Positions 10,164 through 18,643 of a DNA stretch of 64,000 nucleotides are shown in pieces (within the stretch, counting starts at the first letter, position 1; the number at the start of each line of letters is the position of its first letter). The notes under the pieces were generated by a model. It was not told the DNA's origin, made no database searches, and worked only from the letters and a program-made list of their open reading frames with translations. Origin of the DNA: Streptomyces sp. XY006. Lineage in GTDB: Bacteria > Actinomycetota > Actinomycetes > Streptomycetales > Streptomycetaceae. The position numbers and the translations under genes were made by a program. Location: NCBI RefSeq assembly GCF_002237655.1, contig NZ_NOKT01000004.1, forward strand, positions 186,001 through 250,000. Reading direction: 5' to 3'.

Positions 10164-11903
10164 ATGGCGGCGCAATTCGGCAGGAGGCTGCGCAAGGGAG
10201 CGGCGACGACCGCCGTGGCCGCGGTGGCGGTCGCGGCCCTGTCCGCCTCCCAGGCTCCGGGCGTGAACGACCACGGCAGACAGACCGCCGCCGACGCCAC
10301 CCCGTCGCCCGACGTGAGCGCCTCCGACGGCAGCGCCACCGGCAACTCGCCGTACTACACGGACCTGCCGCCGCTGAAGAGTCCCAACCCCTCCCCGTCC
10401 ACGGGTCCGTCCCCGAGCGGACAGGGCGAGACCGAGGCGGGCATCCCCGCGACCGTCCTCGATGCGTACAAGAAGGCCGAGGCCTCGCTGCGCGAGTCCA
10501 AGCCCGGCTGCAACCTGCCCTGGCAACTCCTCGCCGCCATCGGCCGGGTGGAATCGGGTCAGGCCCGCGGCGGCCGGGTCGACGCCGAGGGCACCACGAT
10601 CGGGAAGATCCTCGGCCCGCAGCTCGACGGCAACGGCTTCGCCCTCATCAAGGACACCGACAACGGCGCGTACGACGGCAACAGCGCGTACGACCAGGCC
10701 GTCGGCCCCATGCAGTTCATCCCGTCCACCTGGGCGTGGGCGGGCCGCGATGGCAACGCCGACGGCAAGAAGGACCCCAACAACATCTACGACGCCGCCC
10801 TCGCCGCCGGGCACTACCTCTGCCGCAACAACTGGGACCTGTCCGACCAGGACGACCTCGACCGGGCGATCCTCAGTTACAACAACTCGCGCGAGTACCT
10901 GGCCCTCGTCATGAGGTGGCTGGAGTACTACCGCAAGGGCACGCACGAGGTCCCCGACGGCACGGGCACGCTGCCCGGCAACCGCAGCGACGGCGGCTCC
11001 GGCACGGGCAGCGACCGGTCCACGCCGTCCGGCCCGGCCACGCCGAGCACGCCCGGCCAGGGCGCCTCCAAGCCGAAGCCCAGCCCCAAGCCGGAGAAGC
11101 CCGGCACGCCGAGCCCGAAGCCGCCCACCACCCCGCCCGGCTCGCCGGCCCCGCCGCCCTCGACGCCCCCCACGCCCACCGACACGGTGGACCACCTGGA
11201 GAACGCGGGAGCGGCGAAGCTCACCGCCATGGCGGGCGACGCCTTCACCCAGCGCATCAGCACCCGCGCCGAGACGAAGGCCGGCAAGGCCGTCGCCAAG
11301 GTCCGCATCCGCTTCACGATCCTCGGCGACACGGACACCACCTTCACCGGCGGCGAGAGCGTGGCCACGGTCGCCACCAACAGCTCGGGCGTGGCCGTCG
11401 CGCCCGCGCTGCAGGCGGGGGAGAAGACCGGCGCCGTCACGGTCCGGGCCACGGTCGTGGGCCGGACGGTCGCGGGCCTCGACTACACGGCCACCGTCAC
11501 CGAACGCGCCGCCGACAAGCTCGCCCGCACCGGTGACGCGGCGCTGACCTGCGTCCCGGGCGGTGAATTCGCCGACGCGGTCCAGGTGAAGGCGACGTAC
11601 CAGGGCGCCGTCGCCGACGGTGTCGCGGCCACGGCCACCCTGATCAAGTCGGCCGCCGATCCCGCCGCCAACGACAAGGGCCCCTACTTCAAGGACGCCG
11701 CCGGCAAGCCCGTGCGCACCCTGACGGGCCTGAAGACGGACGCGAAGGGCCTGCTGACGCTGCCGAAGCTGTACGCGGACGACACGGCCGGCACCTTCCT
11801 GCTGCGCATCACCACCGCGGGCGGAGCGACCCTCACGGTCGAACTGACCGTGGCGGCCGCGGAGACGTCCTCGCCGAGCCCCTCGGCGAGCCCTGGCGCG
11901 TAG
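10164..11903 (+). CDS. Secreted lytic murein transglycosylase with C-terminal Ig-like region
   Basis: Peptidoglycan-cleaving enzyme, 579 aa. ATG 10164 (MAAQFGRRLRKG) follows GGGAGGGG and begins a twin-Arg-like or Sec signal peptide (AAVAVAALSA). Residues about 95-260 form the SLT-like transglycosylase domain: catalytic Glu in AAIGRVESGQ, then AVGPMQFIPSTWAW and ILSYNNSREYLALVMRWLEYY. A Pro/Ser/Thr/Lys-rich linker (about 275-345) leads to two invasin/Ig-like beta modules, with repeated phrases such as GDAFTQRISTRAETKAG and GGEFADAVQVKATYQG. The linker and modules suggest attachment to or spanning of the wall. It is followed by a good terminator hairpin. Confidence 0.9.
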   Translation: MAAQFGRRLRKGAATTAVAAVAVAALSASQAPGVNDHGRQTAADATPSPDVSASDGSATGNSPYYTDLPPLKSPNPSPSTGPSPSGQGETEAGIPATVLDAYKKAEASLRESKPGCNLPWQLLAAIGRVESGQARGGRVDAEGTTIGKILGPQLDGNGFALIKDTDNGAYDGNSAYDQAVGPMQFIPSTWAWAGRDGNADGKKDPNNIYDAALAAGHYLCRNNWDLSDQDDLDRAILSYNNSREYLALVMRWLEYYRKGTHEVPDGTGTLPGNRSDGGSGTGSDRSTPSGPATPSTPGQGASKPKPSPKPEKPGTPSPKPPTTPPGSPAPPPSTPPTPTDTVDHLENAGAAKLTAMAGDAFTQRISTRAETKAGKAVAKVRIRFTILGDTDTTFTGGESVATVATNSSGVAVAPALQAGEKTGAVTVRATVVGRTVAGLDYTATVTERAADKLARTGDAALTCVPGGEFADAVQVKATYQGAVADGVAATATLIKSAADPAANDKGPYFKDAAGKPVRTLTGLKTDAKGLLTLPKLYADDTAGTFLLRITTAGGATLTVELTVAAAETSSPSPSASPGA

Positions 11904-11919
11904 CTCTCAGGTACGACGG

Positions 11920-11949
11920 ACGGCGCCCCTCTTCACGGAGGGGCGTCGT
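11920..11949 (+). terminator. Transglycosylase terminator
   Basis: 12-bp stem (ACGGCGCCCCTC at 11920-11931 with 11938-11949, one G-T pair) and a 6-nt loop, 16 nt after the stop, followed by GTTGTGTGTG. Confidence 0.8.
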
Positions 11950-12039
11950 TGTGTGTGCAACGTGTTCTCATCTCCGCCGGGCGTTGCTACGGTGCCGAAA
12001 CCTGACGGTCTATCAGCTCCGTCCGTGGGGAGGCCCCGT

Positions 12040-12174
12040 ATGCGTGCCCTCATCGCCGCCGCCGTCGGTCTGGCCGCCGCGTTCGCCCTGGTCCTGACGG
12101 TGACCGCCCTCGCCCGGCCCTCGGGCGGCACGTCCCCGGAGCCCCTGCTGACGACCGTGCCCGCACACCCCTGA
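12040..12174 (+). CDS. SPW_0924 family small membrane protein
   Basis: 44-aa protein starting at ATG 12040 with GGGGAGG upstream. One hydrophobic segment (ALIAAAVGLAAAFALVLTVTA) is followed by a short tail ending LLTTVPAHP, the pattern I recognise as the SPW_0924 family of Streptomyces small proteins. It is probably inserted once in the membrane or exported. It starts 25 nt before the DUF3068 gene on the same strand, and the two are likely co-transcribed. Function unknown. Confidence 0.7.
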   Translation: MRALIAAAVGLAAAFALVLTVTALARPSGGTSPEPLLTTVPAHP

Positions 12175-12199
12175 CCGCCCGCCCGGGAGGGAGGCCGAG

Positions 12200-13192
12200 A
12201 TGCGCCGCAAGGCCGGCCTGGTCCTGCTCGCCCTCGCCGTGTTCTTCGCGGCCCTGTCCCCGCTGCTGCGCTGGTACGCCTTCCCGCGCCTCGCCAAGAT
12301 CCCCGCGAACCACTACCAGCACATGGTCCTGGAGGCGCGCGACGCCACCCTCCTCGACTACGCCACGATGCGGGCGAAGCAGGTCCCCAAGGTCACCGTC
12401 GTGCAGACCCTCAAGGGCAACGTGGAGGCCTCCGAACGGATCGAGGAGTCGGCCGGCCGGGACGTGGTCGTCTGGGACGGCCTGTCCTACGTCGTCGGCC
12501 CCGACGGCAGGATGGTCTCGAAGATCCCCGAGCGCTACATCTTCGACGCCCACACCCAGCAGCCCGTCCACGCCACCGGCGAGATGGTCGACGGGGACCC
12601 GGTGCGCCGCGAGGGCATCGAGTTCAAATGGCCGTTCCTCACAGAGAAGAGGGACTACGCCTACTTCGACGCCCAGGCCCGTGTCACCGCCCCCATCCAC
12701 TACAAGGGCACCAGGGACTTCCGGGGCCTGGAGGTCTACTACTTCGAGCAGACCATCCCCTGGACGAAGGTGCCGATCCCCAGGACCCTGCCCGTCGAGG
12801 GGCTCAGCGCCGAGGCGGTCGAGAAGACCGGCACGACCCGCTGGTACACCACGGTCCGCAAGTTCTGGGTCGAACCCCTCACCGGCGCTCCCGTCTACGG
12901 CGAGGAGATCCACCGGGAGGAACTGCGCGGCGGCACCCTGCTCGGCGACCGCGACAGGGTCACCGCGTTCGCCGGCCACGTGAAGATGCGCGAGGACTAC
13001 ACCGCGCACACCGTCGACCTCGTGACGTCGCAGCGCCTGCCCATCCTGCTGCTGACCTCCTGGCTGCCGTGGGGCTCCCTGGCCCTCGGCCTCCTCCTGC
13101 TGGCTCTCGCGCTGTACCTGGAGGCCCGTGCCCGCCGCCGGCCGGGATCCGCCGCCACGAAGGCCGAGGACCCGTCGCCGGTCACCGCCTGA
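12200..13192 (+). CDS. DUF3068 (PorA-like) membrane-anchored protein
   Basis: 330-aa protein of the DUF3068 family, which includes proteins named after the Corynebacteriales porin PorA. ATG 12200 follows GGGAGGGAGG. There is an N-terminal membrane segment (VLLALAVFFAALSPLLRWYA), a long extracytoplasmic domain (residues about 30-275, with YTTVRKFWVEPLTGAPVYGEE) and a second membrane segment near the C-terminus (LALGLLLLALALYLEA) followed by a short cytoplasmic tail. A role in the envelope is inferred only from topology. It is preceded by the 44-aa SPW_0924 gene, and its last 11 bp overlap the convergent hrpB gene. Confidence 0.82.
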   Translation: MRRKAGLVLLALAVFFAALSPLLRWYAFPRLAKIPANHYQHMVLEARDATLLDYATMRAKQVPKVTVVQTLKGNVEASERIEESAGRDVVVWDGLSYVVGPDGRMVSKIPERYIFDAHTQQPVHATGEMVDGDPVRREGIEFKWPFLTEKRDYAYFDAQARVTAPIHYKGTRDFRGLEVYYFEQTIPWTKVPIPRTLPVEGLSAEAVEKTGTTRWYTTVRKFWVEPLTGAPVYGEEIHREELRGGTLLGDRDRVTAFAGHVKMREDYTAHTVDLVTSQRLPILLLTSWLPWGSLALGLLLLALALYLEARARRRPGSAATKAEDPSPVTA

Positions 13193-15710
13193 GCCGCGCG
13201 TTGGTGTGTCGCGTGGGCTCGGCCCCGGCCGGGTCCTCCGGCCACGGATGCTTCGGGTAGCGCCCGCGCAGCTCCGCCCGCACGCCCTTGTAGCCGTCCC
13301 GCCAGAAGGAGGCGAGATCGGCGGTGACGGCGGCCGGCCGCCCGGCCGGGGAGAGCAGATGCACGAGCAGCGGCACGCCGGCGACCCGCGGGGACTCCTG
13401 GAGGCCGAACATCTCCTGCAGCTTCACCGCGAGCACCGGCTGCTCGGGGCGCGTGTAGTCGATCCGGATGCGCGACCCGCTCGGCACGGTCATCCGCTCC
13501 GGCGCCAGCTCGTCGAGCCGTCCGGCCTCACCGGACGCCCACGGCAGCAGCCGGGCGAGCGCCTCACCGGCGTCGATCCGCGCCAGATCCGCCCGCCGCC
13601 GGGCCCGGCCGAGCTCCGGCTCCAGCCACTCGTCCACGCGCGCGTGGAGGGAATCGTCCCCGACGTCCGGCCAGGGCTCACCGAGGTGGTGCCGCAGAAA
13701 CGCGAGCCGCTGCCGCAGCACCTCGGCCTCCGGCGACCACCGCAGCAGCCCGAAACCCTCCCGCCGCAGCCCCTCCAGCAGCGCCCCGCGCACCAGCTGC
13801 GGATCGGCGTCCCGCAACGCCCGCACGGCCAGCTCCACGGCCCCCAGCCGCTCCACCCGCCGCGCCACGACGTCCCCGCCGTCCCATCCGACCTCCTCCC
13901 GCTCCTCCAGCAGCGCCCCGGCCGCGAGCCGCGCCACGTCCTCGTCGACCACCGCTCCGAGCCGCACGCGCGCGTGCCCCTTGCCCACGGGCCGGTCGGC
14001 GACGGCGACGGCGAGCCACGGAACGCCCCGCAGCGCGCTCCCGTCACCGACCTCGGCACGGGTCCCGGAGACCATCAGGTACGACCCGCCGTCGCTCCTG
14101 GCGACCCGCTCGGGAAACGCGAGAGCGGCGACGACCCCCACCTGCCGCTCCTCCGGCGCCTGCGCCGGGGGCCCGGCGACGCCGGGTGCCTCACGGGAGC
14201 GGGAAGCGCCGGAGACGAGGGCCCGCAGCCGCCGGACCTCACTCCGCCACCGCGCGGCATAGGCGTCACCCCCGCGCCGAGCCCGCCGCAACGCACCCGC
14301 GAGATCGTCCCCGTACTCCCGAGGAGCCTCCTCGCTCAGCAGCGCGACGACCTCGGCGGCCCGCTCGGCCCCCACCGACGGCGCGGCATCCAGCAGGGCC
14401 CGCCCCAGCCGCGGATGCAGTCCCAGCCGGGCCAGCGCGACACCCCGCTCGGTGGCCCGCCCGGCCGAGTCCACCGCCCCCACGGCCTCCAGCACCTCCC
14501 GGGCGGCCGCCATGGCCCCGGAGGGCGGCGGGTCCAGCAACGCCAGCCCGGACGCGTCCGGATCCCCCCAGCACGCCACCTGCAGCGCGAACGCCGTCAG
14601 GTCGGCCACCTTGATCTCCGGAGAGGGGAAGCGCGGCAGACGCGCGTCCTCGGCCTCCGCCCAGCACCGGTACACCACCCCCGGTGCCTCACGCCCGGCC
14701 CGCCCCGCCCGCTGCCGCCCGGCGGCCCGGGACGCCCGCACCGTCGTCAGCGCGCTCAGCCCGCGCGCGTGGTCGACCCGCGGCTCGCGCGCCAGCCCCG
14801 AGTCCACCACGACCCGCACCCCCGGCACCGTCAGCGACGACTCGGCGACCGAGGTCGACAGCACCACCCGGCGCCGCTCCCCGGGGACCAGCACGGCGTC
14901 CTGCACGGCAGCGGGGGCCCGGCCGTGCACCTGCAGCACGTCCACCCCGTCCGGCTCCCCGAGCTGCCCGGCGACCCGGGCGATCTCCCCGACGCCCGGC
15001 AGGAAGCACAGCACGTCCCCCTCGCGCTCGGCCAGCGCCCGCCGCACCACCGACGCCACGTGCGTCAGCAGCGCCGGATCGACGCGCATCCCGTGCGGCG
15101 GCCGCACAGCACGCACCGGCGGCGCCCACACCACGTCGACCGGGTGGGCGGCGCCGTGCGCCTCGACCACCGGGGCGCCGCCCAGCAGGTCCGCCCACCC
15201 CTGGGCGTCGGTCGTCGCCGACGCGGCGACCAGCCGCAGCTCCGGCCGCAGCGTCTCGCGCACGTCCCACAGGAACGCCGCCACAGTGTCCGCGTCCAGA
15301 TGCCGCTCGTGGCACTCGTCGAGCACCACCACGTCCACGCCGGCCAGCTCCTGGTCCCGCTGCAGCCGCTGGAGCAGCACACCGGTCGTCACGACCTCCA
15401 CGCGCGCGTGCCGCCCGACGACCCGCTCCCCGCGCACGGTGTAGCCGACGCTCTCGCCGACCTGCTCACCCAGCAGCCAGGCCATCCGCCGCGCGGCCGC
15501 CCGGGCGGCGATCCGCCGCGGCTCGGCCACCACCACCCGCCGCGCGGGCCCCTCCCCGAGCAGACCGGCCAGCGCGAGCGGCACCAGGGTCGTCTTGCCG
15601 GTGCCCGGCGGCGCCACCAGCACGGCAGTGCCGTGCCCCTCCAGGGCGTCGTCCAGGGCGGGCAGGGCACCGCGCACGGGCAGGGCGGCCAGGGCGTCGT
15701 CACGGATCAC
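13182..15710 (-). CDS. hrpB: ATP-dependent RNA helicase HrpB
   Basis: DEAH-box helicase of the HrpB family, 842 aa, start GTG 15710. Motifs seen: Walker A PPGTGKT (residues 34-40), motif II DECH (131-134), motif III ASATTD, and the second RecA domain with VVDSGLAREPRVD and the arginine-finger region RQRAGRAGRE. The winged-helix/OB and C-terminal HrpB region follow, ending in the typical GRYPKHPWPEDP. The biological role is unclear; in other bacteria the family affects mRNA processing or envelope traits. The 3' end overlaps the convergent DUF3068 gene by 11 bp. The methyltransferase gene lies just upstream on the same strand (57-nt gap), so it may be read into hrpB. Confidence 0.95.
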   Translation of the reverse strand: MIRDDALAALPVRGALPALDDALEGHGTAVLVAPPGTGKTTLVPLALAGLLGEGPARRVVVAEPRRIAARAAARRMAWLLGEQVGESVGYTVRGERVVGRHARVEVVTTGVLLQRLQRDQELAGVDVVVLDECHERHLDADTVAAFLWDVRETLRPELRLVAASATTDAQGWADLLGGAPVVEAHGAAHPVDVVWAPPVRAVRPPHGMRVDPALLTHVASVVRRALAEREGDVLCFLPGVGEIARVAGQLGEPDGVDVLQVHGRAPAAVQDAVLVPGERRRVVLSTSVAESSLTVPGVRVVVDSGLAREPRVDHARGLSALTTVRASRAAGRQRAGRAGREAPGVVYRCWAEAEDARLPRFPSPEIKVADLTAFALQVACWGDPDASGLALLDPPPSGAMAAAREVLEAVGAVDSAGRATERGVALARLGLHPRLGRALLDAAPSVGAERAAEVVALLSEEAPREYGDDLAGALRRARRGGDAYAARWRSEVRRLRALVSGASRSREAPGVAGPPAQAPEERQVGVVAALAFPERVARSDGGSYLMVSGTRAEVGDGSALRGVPWLAVAVADRPVGKGHARVRLGAVVDEDVARLAAGALLEEREEVGWDGGDVVARRVERLGAVELAVRALRDADPQLVRGALLEGLRREGFGLLRWSPEAEVLRQRLAFLRHHLGEPWPDVGDDSLHARVDEWLEPELGRARRRADLARIDAGEALARLLPWASGEAGRLDELAPERMTVPSGSRIRIDYTRPEQPVLAVKLQEMFGLQESPRVAGVPLLVHLLSPAGRPAAVTADLASFWRDGYKGVRAELRGRYPKHPWPEDPAGAEPTRHTNARLRR

Positions 15711-15767
15711 GTGTCTCAGTGTCGTACGGCGGCGCGGCCGCCCCGCACGCGCGTGTGGCCCAGTCGC

Positions 15768-16604
15768 TCAGCCTTCGGCCGGGGAAGCCCCCGCCTCGCT
15801 CCGCTCGCACACGAAGATGGCCGTGCCGGGGATCAGGTTCCCGCGCAGCGGAGACCAGCCGCCCCACTCGGACGTGTTCCAGGCCGGCCACTCCGGCTCC
15901 ACCAGGTCGACCAGCCGGAAGCCCGACGCGACGACGTCCCGGACGCGGTCGCCGAGCGTGCGGTGGTGCTCCACGTAGACCGCGCGGCCCTCCTCGTCCT
16001 GCTCGACGTAGGGCGTGCGGTCGAAGTACGAGCCCGACACCGACAGCCCCTCGGGGCCCGGCTCGTCCGGGAAGGCCCAGCGGATCGGGTGCGTCACCGA
16101 GAAGACCAGCCGGCCCCCGGGCCGCAGCACCCGGCGCACCTCGCGCAGCACCAGACGCGGATCGGCCACGAAGGGCAGCGCCCCGTACGCGGAGCAGACA
16201 AGGTCGAACGACCCGTCCGCGAAGGGCAGCGCACCGGCGTCGGCGCACACCAGGGGGAACGATCCGCCGATCCGCAGCGCGTGCTGCAACTGCCGGTGCG
16301 AGATGTCCAGGGCCACCGGACGCGCCCCCTGCGCGGCCAGCCAGCGCGAGCACTGGGCGGCGCCGGCGCCGATCTCCAGCACGTCCCGGCCCTTCAGCTC
16401 CTCGGGCGGGCCGAGCAGCTCCGCCTCCACCTCGTCCAGACCCTCGGGACCCCATACGAAGCGGTCGTCGCCGAGGAACGTGCCGTGCTCGGTCTGGTAC
16501 TCGTCCGCGTTGCGGTCCCACCAGCCACGGTTGGCGCGGGAGCTCTCCGTGACGCCGGCGGTACGCCGGGTGGCCTCGGGTTCGGACGCTTCGGGCTCTT
16601 GGAT
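15768..16604 (-). CDS. Class I SAM-dependent methyltransferase (no standard start codon)
   Basis: Methyltransferase of the Methyltransf_11 type: motif I LEIGAGAAQCSRWLA, motif II region LVCADAGALPFADGSFD, and VLRPGGRLVFS. The substrate is unknown. The first ATG/GTG/TTG in frame is a GTG at 16430, inside the protein, but coding-quality sequence continues upstream (SSRANRGWWDRNADEYQTEH, FVWGPEGLDEV) to a tandem ATC ATC at 16607-16602 with GAGGGAG six bases before the second ATC. I therefore give the CDS from ATC 16604 (278 aa). Either an ATC start is used, a normal start has mutated, or there is a sequence error. The shorter 220-aa version from 16430 would lose the first 58 residues. Confidence 0.75.
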   Translation of the reverse strand: MQEPEASEPEATRRTAGVTESSRANRGWWDRNADEYQTEHGTFLGDDRFVWGPEGLDEVEAELLGPPEELKGRDVLEIGAGAAQCSRWLAAQGARPVALDISHRQLQHALRIGGSFPLVCADAGALPFADGSFDLVCSAYGALPFVADPRLVLREVRRVLRPGGRLVFSVTHPIRWAFPDEPGPEGLSVSGSYFDRTPYVEQDEEGRAVYVEHHRTLGDRVRDVVASGFRLVDLVEPEWPAWNTSEWGGWSPLRGNLIPGTAIFVCERSEAGASPAEG

Positions 16605-16743
16605 GATCGGCTCCCTCGTCGTACTCTTCCGTCCAGCCGGTCCCGGAGGTCACGAAGGGGTCATCGAAGGGCCTGTGTGGCCTCGAACGACACGACTTGT
16701 GCCGGGTATGCGGTGTTCCGCCCCGCGTGGGCGGCTTCGCGCA

Positions 16744-16772
16744 TTGACCCTGCCCGGCTGCCCCCGTATGCT
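16744..16772 (+). promoter_or_regulatory. rpsA promoter (housekeeping sigma)
   Basis: TTGACC (16744-16749), 17-bp spacer, TATGCT (16767-16772): a strong HrdB-type promoter about 195 bp upstream of the rpsA start. Confidence 0.8.
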
Positions 16773-16778
16773 ACAAGT

Positions 16779-16967
16779 TGCGCTGCGGGCCTGCGCACCT
16801 CAGACGTAGCAGGCTGCGCTCGCATCTGTATGTATGTCCCCTCGGTTGTCGAGGCGCCACCGATCTTGTGTGGCGCTTCCTTGGCTGTCCGGCTTCTGCA
16901 GAGCGAAACGGGCTCCCGGCGTAGCAGTACCTACGACTTCAATGTCCGTACCGGAGCCCTTTCCCAC
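16779..16967 (+). promoter_or_regulatory. Long rpsA 5' leader
   Basis: The predicted transcript has a leader of nearly 190 nt. It can form a hairpin with stem GCGCCAC (16854-16860) and GTGGCGC (16870-16876). No known riboswitch or ribosomal-protein leader motif was recognised. A control element for S1 autoregulation is possible but unproven. The RBS before ATG 16968 is weak (GGAGCCC), as is common for rpsA. Confidence 0.4.
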
Positions 16968-18461
16968 ATGACGAGCAGCACCGAGACCACCGCCACCACC
17001 CCGCAGGTAGCGGTCAACGACATCGGTAACGAGGAAGCCTTCCTCGCCGCGATCGACGAGACGATCAAGTACTTCAACGACGGCGACATCGTCGACGGCG
17101 TCATCGTGAAGGTCGACCGGGACGAGGTCCTGCTCGACATCGGTTACAAGACCGAAGGTGTGATCCCGAGCCGCGAGCTCTCGATCAAGCACGACGTCGA
17201 CCCGAACGAGGTCGTCGCCGTCGGTGACGAGATCGAGGCCCTTGTCCTCCAGAAGGAGGACAAGGAAGGCCGCCTGATCCTCTCGAAGAAGCGCGCCCAG
17301 TACGAGCGTGCCTGGGGCACCATCGAGAAGATCAAGGAAGAGGACGGGATCGTCACCGGTACCGTCATCGAGGTCGTCAAGGGTGGTCTCATCCTCGACA
17401 TCGGCCTCCGTGGCTTCCTCCCGGCCTCCCTGGTCGAGATGCGCCGCGTTCGCGACCTCCAGCCCTACGTGGGCAAGGAGCTCGAGGCCAAGATCATCGA
17501 GCTGGACAAGAACCGCAACAACGTGGTCCTGTCCCGCCGTGCCTGGCTGGAGCAGACCCAGTCCGAGGTCCGCCAGACGTTCCTCACGACCCTCCAGAAG
17601 GGTCAGGTCCGTTCCGGCGTCGTCTCCTCGATCGTCAACTTCGGTGCCTTCGTGGACCTGGGTGGCGTCGACGGTCTGGTCCACGTCTCCGAGCTGTCCT
17701 GGAAGCACATCGACCACCCGTCCGAGGTTGTCGAGGTCGGCCAGGAAGTCACCGTCGAGGTCCTCGACGTGGACATGGACCGCGAGCGCGTCTCCCTGTC
17801 GCTGAAGGCGACCCAGGAAGACCCGTGGCAGCAGTTCGCCCGCACCCACCAGATCGGCCAGGTCGTGCCCGGCAAGGTCACGAAGCTGGTTCCGTTCGGT
17901 GCGTTCGTCCGCGTGGACGAGGGCATCGAGGGTCTGGTCCACATCTCCGAGCTGGCCGAGCGCCACGTGGAGATCCCGGAGCAGGTCGTCCAGGTCAACG
18001 ACGAGATCTTCGTCAAGGTCATCGACATCGACCTCGAGCGCCGTCGCATCAGCCTCTCGCTGAAGCAGGCCAACGAGTCCTTCGGTGCCGACCCGTCGGC
18101 GGTCGAGTTCGACCCGACCCTGTACGGCATGGCCGCGTCCTACGACGACCAGGGCAACTACATCTACCCCGAGGGCTTCGACCCCGAGACCAACGACTGG
18201 CTCGAGGGCTACGAGAAGCAGCGCGAGGAGTGGGAGCGCCAGTACGCCGAGGCGCAGCAGCGCTTCGAGCAGCACCAGGCGCAGGTCATCAAGTCCCGCG
18301 AGGCGGACGCCCAGGCCGCTGCCGAGGGTGGCGAGGCCGCCGCTCCGGCCGCGTCCGGTGGCGGTTCGTACTCCTCCGAGGGCCCGGACAACTCCGGCGC
18401 GCTGGCCTCGGACGAGGCGCTCGCCGCGCTTCGCGAGAAGCTGGCCGGCGGCCAGAGCTGA
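16968..18461 (+). CDS. rpsA: 30S ribosomal protein S1
   Basis: mRNA-binding ribosomal protein that helps docking and unfolding of mRNA on the 30S subunit. ATG 16968 gives 497 aa, the actinobacterial length. Four S1 (OB-fold) domains can be followed: about 36-104 (DGVIVKVDRDEVLLDIGYKT), 120-190 (VTGTVIEVVKGGLILDIGLRG), 205-275 (RSGVVSSIVNFGAFVDLGG) and 292-360 (VPGKVTKLVPFGAFVRVDEG). The C-terminus is acidic, Gln/Glu-rich and then Ala/Ser/Gly-rich, and is probably disordered. Codon choice shows more C/T alternation than its neighbours, as expected for a highly expressed gene. It stands alone with its own promoter and terminator. Confidence 0.98.
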   Translation: MTSSTETTATTPQVAVNDIGNEEAFLAAIDETIKYFNDGDIVDGVIVKVDRDEVLLDIGYKTEGVIPSRELSIKHDVDPNEVVAVGDEIEALVLQKEDKEGRLILSKKRAQYERAWGTIEKIKEEDGIVTGTVIEVVKGGLILDIGLRGFLPASLVEMRRVRDLQPYVGKELEAKIIELDKNRNNVVLSRRAWLEQTQSEVRQTFLTTLQKGQVRSGVVSSIVNFGAFVDLGGVDGLVHVSELSWKHIDHPSEVVEVGQEVTVEVLDVDMDRERVSLSLKATQEDPWQQFARTHQIGQVVPGKVTKLVPFGAFVRVDEGIEGLVHISELAERHVEIPEQVVQVNDEIFVKVIDIDLERRRISLSLKQANESFGADPSAVEFDPTLYGMAASYDDQGNYIYPEGFDPETNDWLEGYEKQREEWERQYAEAQQRFEQHQAQVIKSREADAQAAAEGGEAAAPAASGGGSYSSEGPDNSGALASDEALAALREKLAGGQS

Positions 18462-18489
18462 ACGCTCACTGAGCAGTAGCTCCTGACCG

Positions 18490-18519
18490 AGGGGCCGTAC
18501 CTTTCGAGGTGCGGCCCCT
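18490..18519 (+). terminator. rpsA terminator
   Basis: 12-bp stem AGGGGCCGTACC (18490-18501) with 18508-18519, one G-T pair, 6-nt loop TTTCGA, 28 nt after the rpsA stop. Confidence 0.85.
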
Positions 18520-18643
18520 TGGCGTTGTCCGGACCCTCGGGGCGGACGTCGAACCGGCCGGCAAGATCGAATTCCTCTCCCTCCGGGAATGCCCACGGCC
18601 GCAAGGGCGTTGTCGAGTACGGACACGAGGAGGAGCGGTCACT

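Noticed and set aside
13128-18461. Very long plus-strand open frame (1777 codons) ending with S1
   Set aside because: Only the last 498 codons (from 16968) are rpsA. The rest is the antisense of hrpB and the methyltransferase, Pro/Arg/His-rich and without an RBS.
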